Below, in pieces: positions 33,922 through 47,295 of a stretch of 64,000 bases of DNA. Positions within the stretch are counted from its first letter, which is position 1, and every line of letters begins with the position of its first letter. The position numbers and the translations under genes were made by a program. The notes under the pieces are model-generated. The model worked only from the letters and a program-made list of their open reading frames with translations, was not told where the DNA came from and did not search any database. Where the stretch lies: NCBI RefSeq assembly GCF_029633865.1, contig NC_079223.1, positions 39,148,706-39,212,705 of the forward strand. Direction: 5' to 3'. The stretch is from Lampris incognitus. Its lineage: Eukaryota > Chordata > Actinopteri > Lampriformes > Lampridae.

Positions 33922-34353
33922 ATGAAGTCCCGTCGACCCAGTGTCACCGACTCCGGATCCGAGTCCTCAGAGTGCGACTCTAAGAGTCCGGAAAAATTCG
34001 AGACTGCCACGCGGCGAAGGATGGCAGCCAACGCCCGGGAGAGGAAGAGAATGCAGGGTTTGAACACAGCCTTTGACCGCTTACGGAAAGTGGTCCCCCA
34101 GTGGGGCCAGGATAAAAAACTGTCCAAGTATGAGACCCTTCAGATGGCCCTCAGCTACATCATGGCCCTCAACCGGATCCTGACGGATGCCAGGAGGCAC
34201 AACGCTCCCCACAGGCAGTGGCTGGACCTGCAGTTTGACTGTGTGCAGCCTGACGACTACTCCTGCCTCATGAGGTACAACTCCCCGACGGAGCAGGAGT
34301 ACATCCACTCCTCATTCTCATATCCGTTCGATGGCCACCAGATCCAAACATAA
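33922..34353 (+). CDS. atoh7: Atonal homologue 7, proneural bHLH factor
   Basis: Transcription factor required for retinal ganglion cell specification. A single exon of 143 codons, as in other atoh7 genes. The basic region lies at about residues 31-44 ([16 protein letters not shown]), and helix-loop-helix follows to about residue 87 ([15 protein letters not shown], then [16 protein letters not shown]). The NAREER-type DNA-contact residues N37, E40 and R41 are present. The short N terminus is Ser-rich and the C terminus ends in [10 protein letters not shown], resembling fish rather than mammalian forms. The start is the first ATG after the TATA-directed leader. No intron signals were seen. Distinction from atoh1 rests on the short length and the [31 protein letters not shown]-type core described by position (residues 57-87). 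Confidence 0.96.
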   Translation: MKSRRPSVTDSGSESSECDSKSPEKFETATRRRMAANARERKRMQGLNTAFDRLRKVVPQWGQDKKLSKYETLQMALSYIMALNRILTDARRHNAPHRQWLDLQFDCVQPDDYSCLMRYNSPTEQEYIHSSFSYPFDGHQIQT

Positions 34354-34925
34354 GACTGCTTCGACTGGTACAATGAAGGCTCGTTTTATTGAACGTACGT
34401 GTCAATGTGATTGCATAATAACTCAGACATTTTCCTCCAGTTTAGGAGTAAGTAAATACGTTTGTATTGCATTTATTTATTGTTGCATTAATTTAGTCCT
34501 TATATGACAACCAGAGAGCTTCTATTTTAATTCAAGACCTTATAAACTGTTTGTTTTGTTTTTTCTTCTTGTAAGCCCACAGTGTTGAGCATCTTTTGTT
34601 CAAGGTATAGGATATGTAAAGGGGTTGTTTCAGAGGAAAAGAAGTTTAGCACGATTAGCATTAGATTGTACTACAAACTTGTGTGACGCTGTACTCGGAT
34701 CAGTTATTCTAATATGGCCCTAAAATGCTGTGCAATTTTTCAAGGCATGCTAAGTAAACAATGACTGTGTCTGAAATAAATAACAATGTCTATTTTGTCA
34801 AAGTGTAAATAATGTTTTCTAGGCTACAAAATGAAGACTGGTAAGATGTTCTTGTTTTAATCCAGACTTCTATTTTGTTTAATTATAGTTTTTGATTCCA
34901 AATTAAAGCTATTTTTTTGTGAAAA
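34354..34925 (+). other. atoh7: atoh7 3' untranslated region
   Basis: AT-rich sequence after the TAA, with AATAAA at 34775-34780 and ATTAAA at 34902-34907 as candidate polyadenylation signals. Confidence 0.5.
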
Positions 34926-36165
34926 AAGATGGTCTCGTTCTTTGTTGTTAAATCAGCCCTATATGCACAGTACTGAACACAGCGCTTATGCAAAATATGC
35001 AGGCTAACATCACAAGATTTTACACAGGTAAAGTCAATGTTGATAGTTGCAATTTTTAAGTTTCTTTTTTTTATATGAATTTTGTATTCAAACCTCAAAC
35101 TAACAAAACCATGTTGCATTTTGGCAAGATTAATTTTGGCTGAATTATTAAAAAGTGGCTGCACAGCTGGGACAAATTTAATTTTACCGGAGTTATCCAC
35201 ATTCAACATACATCATCTCATTTATTTCCTCTATATGACACTGAAAATATATAGAGGCTTGCCAAGGACGAGTATTTCACGGCATGTCCTTTTGTTTTGT
35301 GTCTGTCAAGTTCTCAGGAGGAATGATGGCAGAGCCCATCGTGTCATCACTGGAGGACAAACCGTCCCTTTGTCCAGAGCTCCTGTGTTCTGAGATAAGA
35401 CACCATTACGTCAGCAGCTGACCAATATATAAATCTATAAAATGGATTCTTTTTTGAGACCAGAGTTTGGCACTGAGTCACAATTACCAAGCTATTTTAT
35501 TGCAGAAAAACTGTATTTACAGGCCTATTACATCACAGTGGTATCCCACTCAGTGATAGATGATGTGAATTCTCCTTAAACCTACTGACTGATTTTAGCA
35601 ACTCTTGCCTCTGCTGAAATGCATCACACAGGGTAAATAATCAAGTGTCGCTTTTTATTGCAATTAAAAGATTAACACAGAATTCCTCTCGTGACTGCAC
35701 AACTGTTGGCTGGAGTCACGTGGTTCGGATTTTAAAGTCTGGCTGTGGACAAGTGATTGTCACATAATTTGAAAACTTAGCCACAGTGGCACAAGCCACA
35801 GCCGATTAATGGAAGCCTATGTGCCAGATCCTGCCACGGCATCAACGGATAGCAGAAATTAAACTCTATTGTTGTGTAATGGCTGTGTGTAATGGCCCTG
35901 TTCACAGCCACTCAAGCATGAACATCTATAGCTGGACCCAAACTCTATCTGTACCGGGTATAACACATATATTGATGCATTAATTGCATTGAACCAACTG
36001 CCGCTGTTCTGCACACATCTCATTAGCCTACAATTAATTTGATTAGGTCAATAAAATTTGGAATTATGACTTAGCCCTAAGATCAGTGTCTAAGCATCTA
36101 GCTCTTTTGTTAAAAACATCCTGACCACCTTTTGTAGATAAATATATAGGTAAATAATTAATAGC

Positions 36166-36223
<58 letters not shown>

Positions 36224-37690
36224 CGTTTATTTATACAGTACATTTCATACAAAAAGGGACGATGTGCTTTACATAAAGGCATAAAAAGATATTACAAAAG
36301 AGATACACAAGATAAAAATATTAAATGACAAGAATAATATATATATATATCTATATATATATATATAGATATAGAGTTATTATATATATGACATTGTAGA
36401 TATATTATATATTGATAGAGATAGACATCATAGATATAAGATATCTTATAGATAGAACCATACTGTTTGATAAGTGGTGTGAGAAGTATGGTGTTGGTGG
36501 CGGGGGGGGGGTGTCAGAGCGAAGTGGTATGCACAGATACAGATGGCCATTTTAATTGAGATGTCATGCTGAATGTTTGCATACCTATTAAATTCTTTTG
36601 ACAGTTGGCGTATCAAAAATAGATAGATGGCAGAGTCAAAAGTGTGTAATGGTAATGAGATGGGGCCCCATCGTAGAGCTTCGGAGTGTTTTGGTGAGAG
36701 AATGGAGATGTAATTATACTCTTCATTAATTCAGTGACAAGCAGTCAACAGTTGGCAATAGAACTCTAATTGACATGTAATCAATTAATGTCCCAAGCAC
36801 AGGCACTTTACTTGATGAGTTGATAATGAAGGGTGACAACAATGTGTTCAGTATGGAAGTAATTGAGAGTCCCTAAAACAATTAACATGTGTTGTAATTG
36901 CTGAAGTGCTTAATGTTTCAGCAATTTAGCACTGTTGTTAAATCTTAATTCTTTTGATGTGGATGTATATTACAAAAAAACTCTTTTATGAATCTTTTGG
37001 ATGCTCTCTCATGATAAGACTGAACTAACAGGGGAATATATGACACTATAGGGATGCACGTTTCAGCCTTCATGGTTTTAATGTAATGTAGAGTGTATAT
37101 CACACTGTTTTGTTTTTTTTGGATAGTTTGTGGATTTTGGGAAAAAAGTGGCTGGTGATGAACAGGATACTTGTGCACAGGGAATTCTGCTCTCTGGAAA
37201 TAAACTTGTGAGGATTCATTCATTAGTGACAAAACAAGCTGCTAAGATTGCAGGGTTTACAATAGATTAAGGACTGGATATAACTCTGGTTATAAACTTT
37301 TATGGAGCAAATTACTGGATTTGCCATTAGCCACAATATGATACTTGGACAGTGGAGTTTAAAAAAGTATTTTGTGTGGCATCACCCCCCCCCCTCACAT
37401 ACATACACACACACACACATGTCAATACAGACACAAGCATTTAACAGTTCAATAGTAAACTCTGTTAATGTTGTGTTGGCGTAACACATTAAGAGCCGGT
37501 ATTAATTCTAAAACCACAAAAGCTCCCAGCAGAGGACTAAGAGCTCCACCCTCAACAATGCTTGTCATTGACTCTTTACGGTCATCCCTTTAGCAGGTGT
37601 TCAAAAGCTTCCTGGACTGGTGTGCCTCATTTGACCCTCTTAGCTCAGACACCAGACAACAATTCACCAAACATCCAGCGGACGACCAGG
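34926..37690. other. atoh7-pkd2l1 intergenic region
   Basis: No gene seen. Contains a GATA microsatellite (36165-36222) and AT/GATA-type low complexity (36340-36450). A TATAAA near 37292 could serve pkd2l1, but its transcription start is not resolved. Confidence 0.5.
36165..36222. repeat. GATA tetranucleotide microsatellite
   Basis: About 14 uninterrupted GATA units, followed by AT-rich simple sequence to about 36450. Confidence 0.95.
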
Positions 37691-40600
37691 ATGAAGTGCT
37701 TGAACAATCGGGCTGACAGCCACCTCACCGGGAAGGTGGAGTGCGAGTTGGACGGTTTAGGAAATGGGGGCTGGGTGAACCAGGGCTTCTGTGGTTCCCC
37801 TCCATCCCTGCCTCGAGCTGTCAGCACCATCTACAACCCCCAGCCAGTCTTCCCGGGCTGTACTGACAACATCTGCAAAGTGGACACCCCCAGCCATTTC
37901 CTGGAGGAACCAGATTCCCTCAACCGGAGCCTGGTAAAGAAACGTCCAGGTTGCTGCTCCTTTATCAAAGGTACGCATCCTCTCGACACAGAAATGAAGT
38001 TTAATTTGTATTGTATTTCAGTTATGTCACCAATCTAAAATGAACGTGAGGAAATCTGGCAGAAAATAAGAGACTTTTGTCAAGTATTTTCTCTCAACCG
38101 GTTGGAACAACCCCCCCGTCTTCCATCAGAGTTGCAGACTCAATGTAGGTTGATAGACAAACATGATACCATATATTTGCTAATGGTTGACACTGGTTTA
38201 AGTAACTCAAGATAAAAGCATTTGCAAAATTAGAAAATGTAAAGACAAAAATGTCTCTCAGTGGTGAGCTCCACTTAAAGGATATGTTTTAGTGCTACGT
38301 TATCTGTGCATGTGGAATCAGTCCAAAATCTCTAATAACAGACTACCTCAGCTTTTACTATCTTGAAATTATTTGTAAACTGTTTTATTTTAATCCTATA
38401 TGTCAACGTTTCTATTCCCCAAGGGCAAATAAATCTAAGAATTAAGTTTTTACCATTGAGTTGCCATCAGATGAGTAGATCTTTTGACCTTTCACCGATA
38501 TCTACTGTAGGGTTGTGGGGCACCACACTGACGGAGAACACCTCAGACGACAGGGAGCTGTTTGTACGAACCACACTGAGGGAGTTACTGGTCTATCTGG
38601 TGTTCCTGGTGGATATATGTCTTTGTAAGTACACCATCTATACCATCCAAAATGTACTGGTAATGTTTGCACTCTAGATGCCATTATTGCCTTTCACATT
38701 GTTTGAGGAAGCTCAATGGTTTTGAATAAAATGGGTGCAAGAGAAACACTTGACTGTAAAAAATAATAATAATAATAATAATAGTAATAATAAATCAATC
38801 TTATATAGCGCTTTTCTAACACTCAAAGTTGCGTTACAATAAACGGGGTGAAACAAGACAACAGATAAACATAACACAAACATACAGGGGTGGATGGGAA
38901 GGGGGGGGCTATGACAGGGAGAAGCATTTTAAATTATATTTTTTTCATTTAAACACTATTTCAGTAATGATATAAAAGGCTATTTATATGCCAAGTTGTC
39001 AGATGACGATGTCAACGCAGTATTTTAATTGAGTTGCTTTTTATCTGAAATGTAATTGTTGAAATTTTCCCAGTTAAAAGAGAATAGGGGCTGGTGCTGC
39101 TGGTGTGACAGGTCTTGAAATAGACACCATGCCACAGCACAACATCCTAATGCTTGTGCAAAATGATGAATAGCAAACTAAAATAGTATTTGTAGATATT
39201 CCCTAGTGTTTGTTTTAACTTGCATGCTGTACCACATAGTTGGAGTTTACAGCACCGGGACAATGCATATATATAGTAGCGTTTGGATTGAAAATGATGG
39301 AGACAGGTTTCTGTGTTTAACTAAATTTGTGTGACACTCATTGCGTTGTCCTGGTCACCAGCTCCCTACCCATTTGACACTTAAGGATGATTAAAAAAGA
39401 AAAAGAAAAGTATTTTCAAATTCTATTTATCCATTTTGGACCATACTAAACATCAAAGTAGGTCGAATCAGTTCATCTGGATACAAAGTTTATACATTGT
39501 ATCCAGATGAACTGATTCAACCTTCTTTGATTTTCTTACCTGGATTATTGAGCATGCATCAAGACACCATACTAAATGGCTTTAAAAGAAAAAAAAATGA
39601 ATTTCTATACCAAAACAAGCAACAATCCCTCAATAGCTCCTGATAAAGCGTGAACTTGGAGATGAATTTGGGTGTTGTTACACATCAAATGCATTGCAGT
39701 AGATTTGGTATTAGGAGTTTGCGCAAGATTCCTTTTATGTTTTTTGTACTTTCAGACCTCTAAACTTTAGGACAACTGGATAGAGATATTGAAAAATCAG
39801 TGTGTTTTAAGCTTAGCCAATCACTGAGAGAAATGATGACCGTATTCCAGCAGGTTGTTACTGTTTGGTATGTTGATTTATCATCCGCCGCTTCCCTCTG
39901 GCTTGGTGGCCGCTATAAATGCTCTTCCCATCACACTTGGCTGAGGGGCATTGTCAAGCTGAACATTAAGAGTGAAAGGGAAACAAGCATTGCTGCCTTG
40001 CCTTTCACTGATAAGAGCTTTTGTCTAAGCCATTGTTGCTTTGTCTGGGCTGGGTTTACATTGTTTGATGAAGCTATTTGCGTTGGGGCAATATGCGCTC
40101 TCGTCAAACAAATTACCGCCTCTAGTCTGACATAAACACAGCTCAATAACAAGTCTTGAATGTGGCCTTGCGTGTCTGCTTATGACTCTCCTTATCTTAG
40201 CCCCTTGAATGGGGCAAGGTTTAAAGCTTAGCCTGAGGAAAGGCTGATTTGGATTGACGATTGGGCATTACAATGTGATGATGTTCTCTTTCAGTAACGT
40301 ATGGTATGACCAGCTCAAGCACCTACTATTACACTAAAGCCATGACGGACCTGTTTGTGAATACAGCTGGTGACAGCGGGGTTAAGTTTCAGTCCATTAG
40401 CTCTATGGCCGACTTCTGGATTGTGAGTTAATTCTATATTCCCCATTGAAATACTGAACTACTATGTAGCATGTGAAATCAGAGAGAATGACTTAAACAC
40501 GAAGAGGTTGGATGAACATTTCCTAGACAACTACAGATCAATGTATCAATTAGCCTAATTTGAGCCACAACGTAGGCCCAAGCTAGATGTTTCTGCTTCA

Positions 40601-43600
40601 TGTAAATTAAACTGTGCCACACTTTCTTTATGTAAAAAGTACACCCAGGGCCCACTGCTGGATGGCCTGTACTGGACTAAGTGGTACAATAACCTGTCGC
40701 TGGACAACGGAGACCAGTCCTTCATCTACTATGAGAACATGCTACTAGGTGTCCCCAGGATGAGGCAAATCAAGATTAAGAGCAACTCCTGTAAGGTCCA
40801 CAAAGACTTCCAAGATGAGATCAGCGGATGTTTTGATGTCTACAATGAGAAGAAGGAGGATGACCTTAACTTTGGTCTCATCAATGGCACTGCGTATGCT
40901 GAGGTTTTTTTGTTTGCCCTTTTCTGTGTCCAAATATGTACAGTATGTTGTTCACCAGATTACTTTAGATAAGATGTCAGATGAAATAGGATTTGCAGTG
41001 ACAGTATTGACTGTGAATATTAGTTGATTTTTTTGTTTGTTTGTTTGTTTGCTATTGTATGGACTTTCTCTGCTTTTCTAGGTGGACATACCACACAGAG
41101 AAAGAGATCAGGGGCTCTTCTCACTGGGGCTTGTTGACTACATACAGTGGAGCGGGGTACTATCAGGATCTGAGCAGGACCAAAGAAGGGAGCGCCGCCA
41201 TACTAACAGAGCTGATAAACAACTTATGGCTGGACCGCGGTACCAGAGCGGTCTTCATCGACTTGTCCACTTATAATGCTAACATCAATATGTTCTGTGT
41301 CATCAGGTAGAGAGTACAATAATTAATTAAATGCAATCCAGCCAAGTAATTTTTTAATTAGACAGTACAAGCCTGTTTCATGCTATGTGCAATCATCAGC
41401 TGTCAATAGAGCCAATAGAGAAATATGTATGCATGTATGTATGTGTGTGTGTGTATTAGCAGCTGATGAGTGCACGACGCACAAAACAAGCTTGTACTGC
41501 TATGTATTAAAAGTTTTTTCCTGCATCTGTACTGATATATATATATGCAGGAAAAAATAGGAAAAATATATCGATATTCCGCTCCTCACTTGTTGAGCAC
41601 TTTTATCAATACCATCGACAGTTTCTGAAAAAAAATGCTATATATACATATCTAATATATACCCTTTGACTGACCTTTACTTTTAGGTTGCTGGTTGAAT
41701 TTCCTGCAACTGGTGGAGCTATCTCCTCGTACCAGATAAGAACGGTCAAACTGATCCGCTACGTCGCCTACTGGGATTACTTCATCCTCGCCTGTGAGCT
41801 GGTCTTCTGCTTGTTCATCCTTTATTACATTGTTGAGGAGATTCTCGAGCTTCGCATCCACAAGTTCTCCTACTTCAAAAGCATCTGGAACATACTGGAT
41901 ATTGTTGTCATACTGGTAAGAGAATTCTACTCAGGCCTTATTTCTGATGATGTCAGTCATGACAGAAAGAAAAACAAAACGCTGCCTTTTCTCTTTGCAT
42001 GAGCTCGGTGAAATAATGTAGAGCAATAACAATAAAACAACAATGTTCTCATTACCAGCTTGCCATAGTCGCAATCATTTTCAATGTCTTTCGCACGATC
42101 AAAGTGGACAACTTACTCAGCAAACTTCTGGAGCATCCCGACATCTATCCAGATTTCGAATTTTTGGCATTCTGGCAAACACAATACAACAACATGAATG
42201 CAGTGAACTTGTTCTTCGCATGGATCAAGGTACAGTATTGACATTGCCCAATCCTAATCATGTCCATAAATAGGAATATTACTCGTTCGTTCCTCCAGTC
42301 CCAAAGTATACATGTTTTCCTCTTGCATCTTTAGGTTTTCAAGTACATCAGTTTCAATAAGACCATGACTCAACTGTCCTCCACTCTGGGCCGCTGTGCT
42401 AAAGACATTATGGGGTTTGCCATCATGTTCTTTATAGTTTTCTTTGCCTACGCCCAGCTCGGATATCTGCTGTTTGGAACTGAGGTCGATTCCTTCAGCA
42501 CCTTCGTCAAGTGCATGTAAGTGGTGTGGTCCACAGTTCCTCTGAGGATCTTTGGTAGGAGGACTGGGTGCAGACTAATCCATCTACTCTTCCCTTTTGT
42601 CCCTGAAGCTTCACACAGTTCAGAATCATTCTCGGAGACTTTGATTACGATGCTATCGAGCGGGCTAACAGAGTCCTCGGGCCGATCTACTTTGTCACTT
42701 ATGTGTTCTTTGTCTTCTTTGTCCTGCTGGTAAGTGGTTCTTGGTACTGTAAAGAAACACATTGGTAAAATAAAAGAGATTTTCTCCTCATGATCTTTGT
42801 TTTCATGTGTTTTTCTTTCCCCTAGAACATGTTTTTGGCCATCATAAATGACACATATTCTGAAGTCAAGGAAGAGCTCTCATCGCAGAAAGATGAACTG
42901 CAGATAAGCGACATCATCAAACAGGTAGAGGCGTTCACATTTTCATTAGTGTTTAAAAGTGGGAACCATCTCTAGTTTTGAGACACAAATAAAATTACTA
43001 TGGGATGCAAATTGGCACAATGGCGCAGTGGTTAGAGCTGTCGCCTCACAGCAAGAAGCTCCTGGGTTCGCACCCCAGGGTTGTCCAATCTTGGGGGGGT
43101 CATCCCGGATTGTCCTCTGTGTGGAGTTTGCATGTTCTCCCTGTGTCTGCAGTGGGTTTTCTTCAGGTGCTCCGGTTTCCTCCCACAGTCCAAAGACATG
43201 TAGGTCAGGTGAATTGGCTACACTAAATTGTCCCTAGGTGTGAATATGTCGGCCCTGTGATGGACTGGCAGCCTGTCCAGGGTGTTTCCCCGCCTGCCGC
43301 CCAATGACTTCTGGGATAGGCGGGGGCATCCCGTGACCCTAATTAGGATAAGTGGCTCGGTTAATGGATGGATGGATGCATGTTAGGGTTAATACTCCTG
43401 TCTGTGCCATTGACTGAGGCATGGCAAGACGAACTGGTCCCCGGGTGCTGCTCAGCGGCTGCCCACTGCTCCTAGCTACACAGCTAGGATGGGTTAAATG
43501 CAGAGCATAATTTCCCTACAGGGATCAATAAAGTAACTCAAAAGAAAAAAAAATCAAAATAAACTACAAATGAAACCATCTCTTTTTTCTTACAAATTTC

Positions 43601-45940
43601 AGAGCTATATGAAGACATTTATGAAGCTGAAACTTAAAAAGGACAAAATATCAGATGTTCAAAAAGCCCTTCGGTCTGGATCTGGAGAAATTGAATTCAA
43701 GGACTTCAGGGAGACCCTGAAGGAGTGAGTGTTGTCAAACTATGATAAGCCATTAACAGGAAAGTGCCTCCAAAACGACACCTTAATCCGCCTCTGTCTG
43801 GTAATCCTCTAGGATGGGGCATGCTGACCATGAAATATCTGCAGCTTTCTCTCAGTTTGACTGTGATGGCAACCAAATTCTGGACCAAGACGAGCAAGAG
43901 AAGATGAAAATAGAGCTGGAGGAAAAGAGGGTTCGGGGATCAGCTCACACCATATAATGTTCCCTTCATTTATAAGATGCTATTTTCATACCCACAGTTA
44001 TTTTTTCCCCTCCAAGTGCTCCATTTGACGATCCTTTAAATTACTGGCCATTTGTTACACAGAAATTACAGAGCAGCTGGCGAGTAAAATAGATGTAATT
44101 GAACTATGATGAGAGGTAATTACTGAGTAATAGACAAGTAAAACAGCTTTTCTATATCTCTAGTTTGCTTCCTTCTCACAATATGATGTTAAACGTCATC
44201 TACATCAAACAGATAAATAGATAAAAGATAGGATAAATTCATGAATCACAAGTACTTTTCAATCTTTGTCTCGCACGGATGAATAGTAATTAGCTGTTTA
44301 AGTTGAATATGAGGTGAATTTTGAATGTGGTACTATCTTTGCTATGGTTACGTTACTCAGCAGGACACTCATTATTCACCTTATAGTCAAGTTTAACAGC
44401 TCCTTACTATTTATCCCTGTTAGACCAAAGATTCAAAATACTTGTGTTTGGTACAATGTGATTTGAGAATTTATCCCATGTGGATCATATTTAACAGCAC
44501 ATTATAATGATGAGGCAAACATGAGACACAGAAAAAAAAAGCTCCTTGGGGCATCCAGGTAGTGTAGCGGTCTATTCCGTTGCCTACCAACACGGGGCTT
44601 TCCGGTTCGACTCCCCGTGTTACCTCCGGCTTGGTTGGGCGTCCCTACAGACACAACTGGCCATGTCTGCGGGTGGGAAGCTGGATGTGGGTATGTGTCC
44701 TGGTCGCTGCACTAGCACCTCCTCTGGCCTGTTCGGGGGGGTGAACTGGGAGGGAATAGTGTGATCCTCCCATGCGCTACGCTCCCTGGTAAAACTCCTC
44801 ACTGTCAGGTGAAAAGAAGCAGCTGGCGACTCCACATGTATTGGAGGAGGCATGTGGTAGTCTGCAGCCCTCCCTGGATCGGCAGAGTAAGGGGACGGCT
44901 CGGAAAAGTGGGGCAATTGGCCAAGTGCAATTGGTGGGAAAAAAAGGGGGGTCCCTATTTTACTCGTATATATTACTGTTATTTCTGCATAATGAATGGC
45001 CTTTGATTTAAAGGGTTACCCCACATTATTTAAAGAAAATTTAAACTTTTTTTGTGTTTTAACTGCTCTCAGGATGCCCTTAGTGCTGAACTCAACAATC
45101 TGGGGGTGGACTATGGTGAAGACTCACTGGAAGAGCCCTCCAACGCTGGCAGCAAGCAGAAGAAAACAAACCCCAGTCAAACCACGGTGGAACAAGAGGA
45201 GCTTCAAAGGTGGGATGAATAATCCAGCATTCACTTTGTTTGTTCGGTGAGGGGGAGATTTTCATATCCTCACCTTAAAAACAGATGAAACCATGAAAGC
45301 TATGCGGAAAGGCAAAAATGCAACATTGATGTCGATTCAAATGAGATCGACTTAGATAATTGCGCACATCAAGTATAACGTTATTCATGCTAACCATATT
45401 GTACCGTACACCGTGTACTATATTTCATACTGGGAATTACACTGTAATTCACTTCATAAAAGGTTGGCCAGACAGGTTCTCCAACTTGAAAGCTGTGTAG
45501 TGGCAATAATGTCGAAGACTGAGTGGATTATGGAGAAACTGGGAGGACCAGAAAGGAGTGAGGGGAAGGAACCGGTCAGGAAATCACCTGCGATCAGTAG
45601 TGATGTAAGTATGTCAGTGTGTTTCAGCGTTTACATATGTGTTAAAGAATGAGCTTGTTCTAGCATTTCGATGAAGCAGCAACTACTTGCTTTTGGTTTT
45701 AGGGATATTCCTTTAAGAGGGTGCTTCCGCTTTGGCATCCCATCATCTTAATGCTATGTTTATTCTCAATTTTATGTCATACTATTTCATCTTAAAACAA
45801 TTGTCACATAACCTTCTATCCAGAATGATCGCGCTGCCTTTGATGGGAACGTCCTGGTACGTCCAGAGCGAGGGCCGAGAGCCGACGTGTCATCCCAGAG
45901 ACCAACCACTCCTGCATGCTCCACTTATTGTCATTTATAA
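37691..45940 (+). CDS. pkd2l1: Polycystin-2-like 1 cation channel
   Basis: A TRPP-type calcium-permeable channel of cerebrospinal-fluid-contacting neurons and sour-taste cells in vertebrates. Coding exons: 37691-37970, 38511-38624, 40295-40422, 40640-40893, 41082-41306, 41687-41915, 42059-42229, 42335-42516, 42609-42729, 42826-42924, 43603-43724, 43813-43930, 45073-45209, 45463-45604, 45824-45940 (2439 nt, 812 aa; human about 805). TM1 is in exon 2 ([13 protein letters not shown]). The extracellular polycystin domain has the conserved Cys pair (NSCKVHKDF...SGCFDVY). TM2-TM6 follow, with the pore helix [13 protein letters not shown] and selectivity-filter LGD at 536-538, then [17 protein letters not shown]. 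An EF-hand loop ([12 protein letters not shown], 658-669) has all calcium ligands. A C-terminal coiled coil (RQVLQLES) matches the family. Start: the first in-frame ATG, with an upstream out-of-frame 12-codon reading frame at 37558-37593. The GTTCGG donor at 43931 is weak but keeps frame. The last exon is divergent. Confidence 0.94.
38763..38850 (-). repeat. AAT microsatellite plus LINE 3'-end fragment
   Basis: A run of AAT is followed by CTTATATAGCGCTTTTCTAA, a block repeated at about 47909-47930 beside L2-type 3' sequence. It is probably a short reverse-oriented LINE end in a pkd2l1 intron. Confidence 0.5.
39465..39565. mobile_element. Foldback element, family C, copy 2 (short)
   Basis: Arms 39465-39485 and 39498-39518 are exact 21-base reverse complements around a 12-base loop, followed by the family end CTTACCTGGATTATTGAGCA. 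This is the most compact copy in the window and lies in a pkd2l1 intron. Confidence 0.8.
43012..43555 (+). mobile_element. SINE-B copy carrying both tail types
   Basis: A SINE-B head and body are followed first by the type-1 tail (ACACTAAATTGTCCCTAGG to GGATGGATGGATG, ending near 43378) and then by the type-2 tail (CTCCTGTCTGTGCCATTGAC to GGATCAATAAAGTAAC). Copies at 9205 and 24771 have type-2 only and 27229 has type-1 only. Confidence 0.8.
43931..45072 (+). other. pkd2l1 intron 12 with a SINE
   Basis: About 600 bases of AT-rich intron precede the SINE-A copy at 44548-44951. The final exon boundary at 45072/45073 follows a good pyrimidine tract. Confidence 0.6.
44548..44951 (+). mobile_element. 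SINE-A copy, near full length
   Basis: Head with GTTCGACTCCCCG B-box, body shortened by small deletions (for example the loss of GGTCGGTTGGGGC after CTCCTCTGG), and a G-rich end. Target duplication not clear. Confidence 0.8.
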
Positions 45941-47147
45941 TCTAACTGACAGAATCAGAACTTTGTGTTAGTGTTGTCTGATAATACAGACCCATGACCA
46001 TCAACAGTATAATACCCACAGTGTACAACAAACAGCTTCAGATAACCAACATCTGGTGTAGAGCCAGCATCGAGGTCATACTCAATGACAAAAGTACGTT
46101 AAACCATGGCTTTAAACCTTGTCACGCTGAAATATTCATTTTACCATCCCTGACATGTCAAACTTCAACGGCCACGGGGCGTCCGGATGGCGTGGCGGTC
46201 TATTCCGTAGCCTGCCAACACGGGGTCACAGTGTGCGAACTACACCATGGCTTTGGGGGAAGCCCACCTTTTTTTCTTTTTTTACCGGGGGGGGGGCGCT
46301 TGCGCGTGCCTCACAAAAAAAAGAAAAAGAAAAGAAAAAGGGCTGACTGTGATGCTTGTGGCAAAGAAACGTTTATAGCTGCAAGCATGTAGGCCTCCTT
46401 GCTTTATGTCAGCACATCTGATATATAAAGGGAATGTGAAGGTACGCCACCCGCGGTGTATGTTGCGATGGGGGCGCCATCTTGTTAGGAATGCGCTCTG
46501 CTAGGCACGTATAGCGTCTGGATAAGGTGAACCACGAATTCAACAAAAGCAGCTGTTGTGTCCAGCAAAAAATCGGACCACGACTTTGAATCAAACTGTG
46601 TTTATTGCTGCCACAGTAAACGTTATGTACACGTACAGTATAGCATCAACCACGTCTTGTGTTACCGCCGTAAACCGACTGCCGTAAACCGGCTGTAGTA
46701 AAACTTGAAGCTGCAGTGTCCTAGACTACAGTCACACTGTTGTGACTTATACACAACAGCAGCAACATAATATAACATAACCAGTTAATGACCACAGCAA
46801 ACCTCCACACGGGTGTGAAGGCTGTGCAGAGCGATTTGTTGGATTCGTCACCTACCTGGCCAAATTCCTGCCACGGCTTTCGGAGGTGTGCTAGCTGTTG
46901 GGAACTCTCATGGACAAGGGCGCAGTCTGGCACTGACTCCCAAAGCGTGACGCAGCGGTGAAAGAGATAAAAAGAGTGCGTCAGCACTCATCTCCAACAA
47001 TTTATCAGTGCAATTAAGACATCAAATGTGAGGGTGGTCACGCATTGATAAACCAACCAACACACACATGCATGAGCATTGTATACCAACAGAAATAGGC
47101 CAGACTGCCTACGAGTGGTTCCAGTCCTCATCAACACCCATCAGTTG

Positions 47148-47295
47148 CTACAGTACTGCTACTACTACTGCTACTACTACTGCTACTACTACTACTACTG
47201 CTTCTACTACTACTACTACTACTGCTGCTGCTGCTACTACTACTGCTGCTGCTACTACTACTACTACTGCTACTACTACTACTACTACTACTACT
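47148..47295. repeat. TAC/TGC trinucleotide microsatellite
   Basis: About 49 triplets of TAC with TGC interruptions, followed by TTTCGGCTGCTCCCGTTAGG, a block often found beside TAC repeats in fish genomes. The long plus-strand frames through it are artefacts of the repeat. Confidence 0.9.

Noticed and set aside
33675-33983. 102-codon frame overlapping the atoh7 start
   Set aside because: It opens with TTG rather than ATG and resembles nothing; it lies in the atoh7 leader and overlaps the real gene in another frame.
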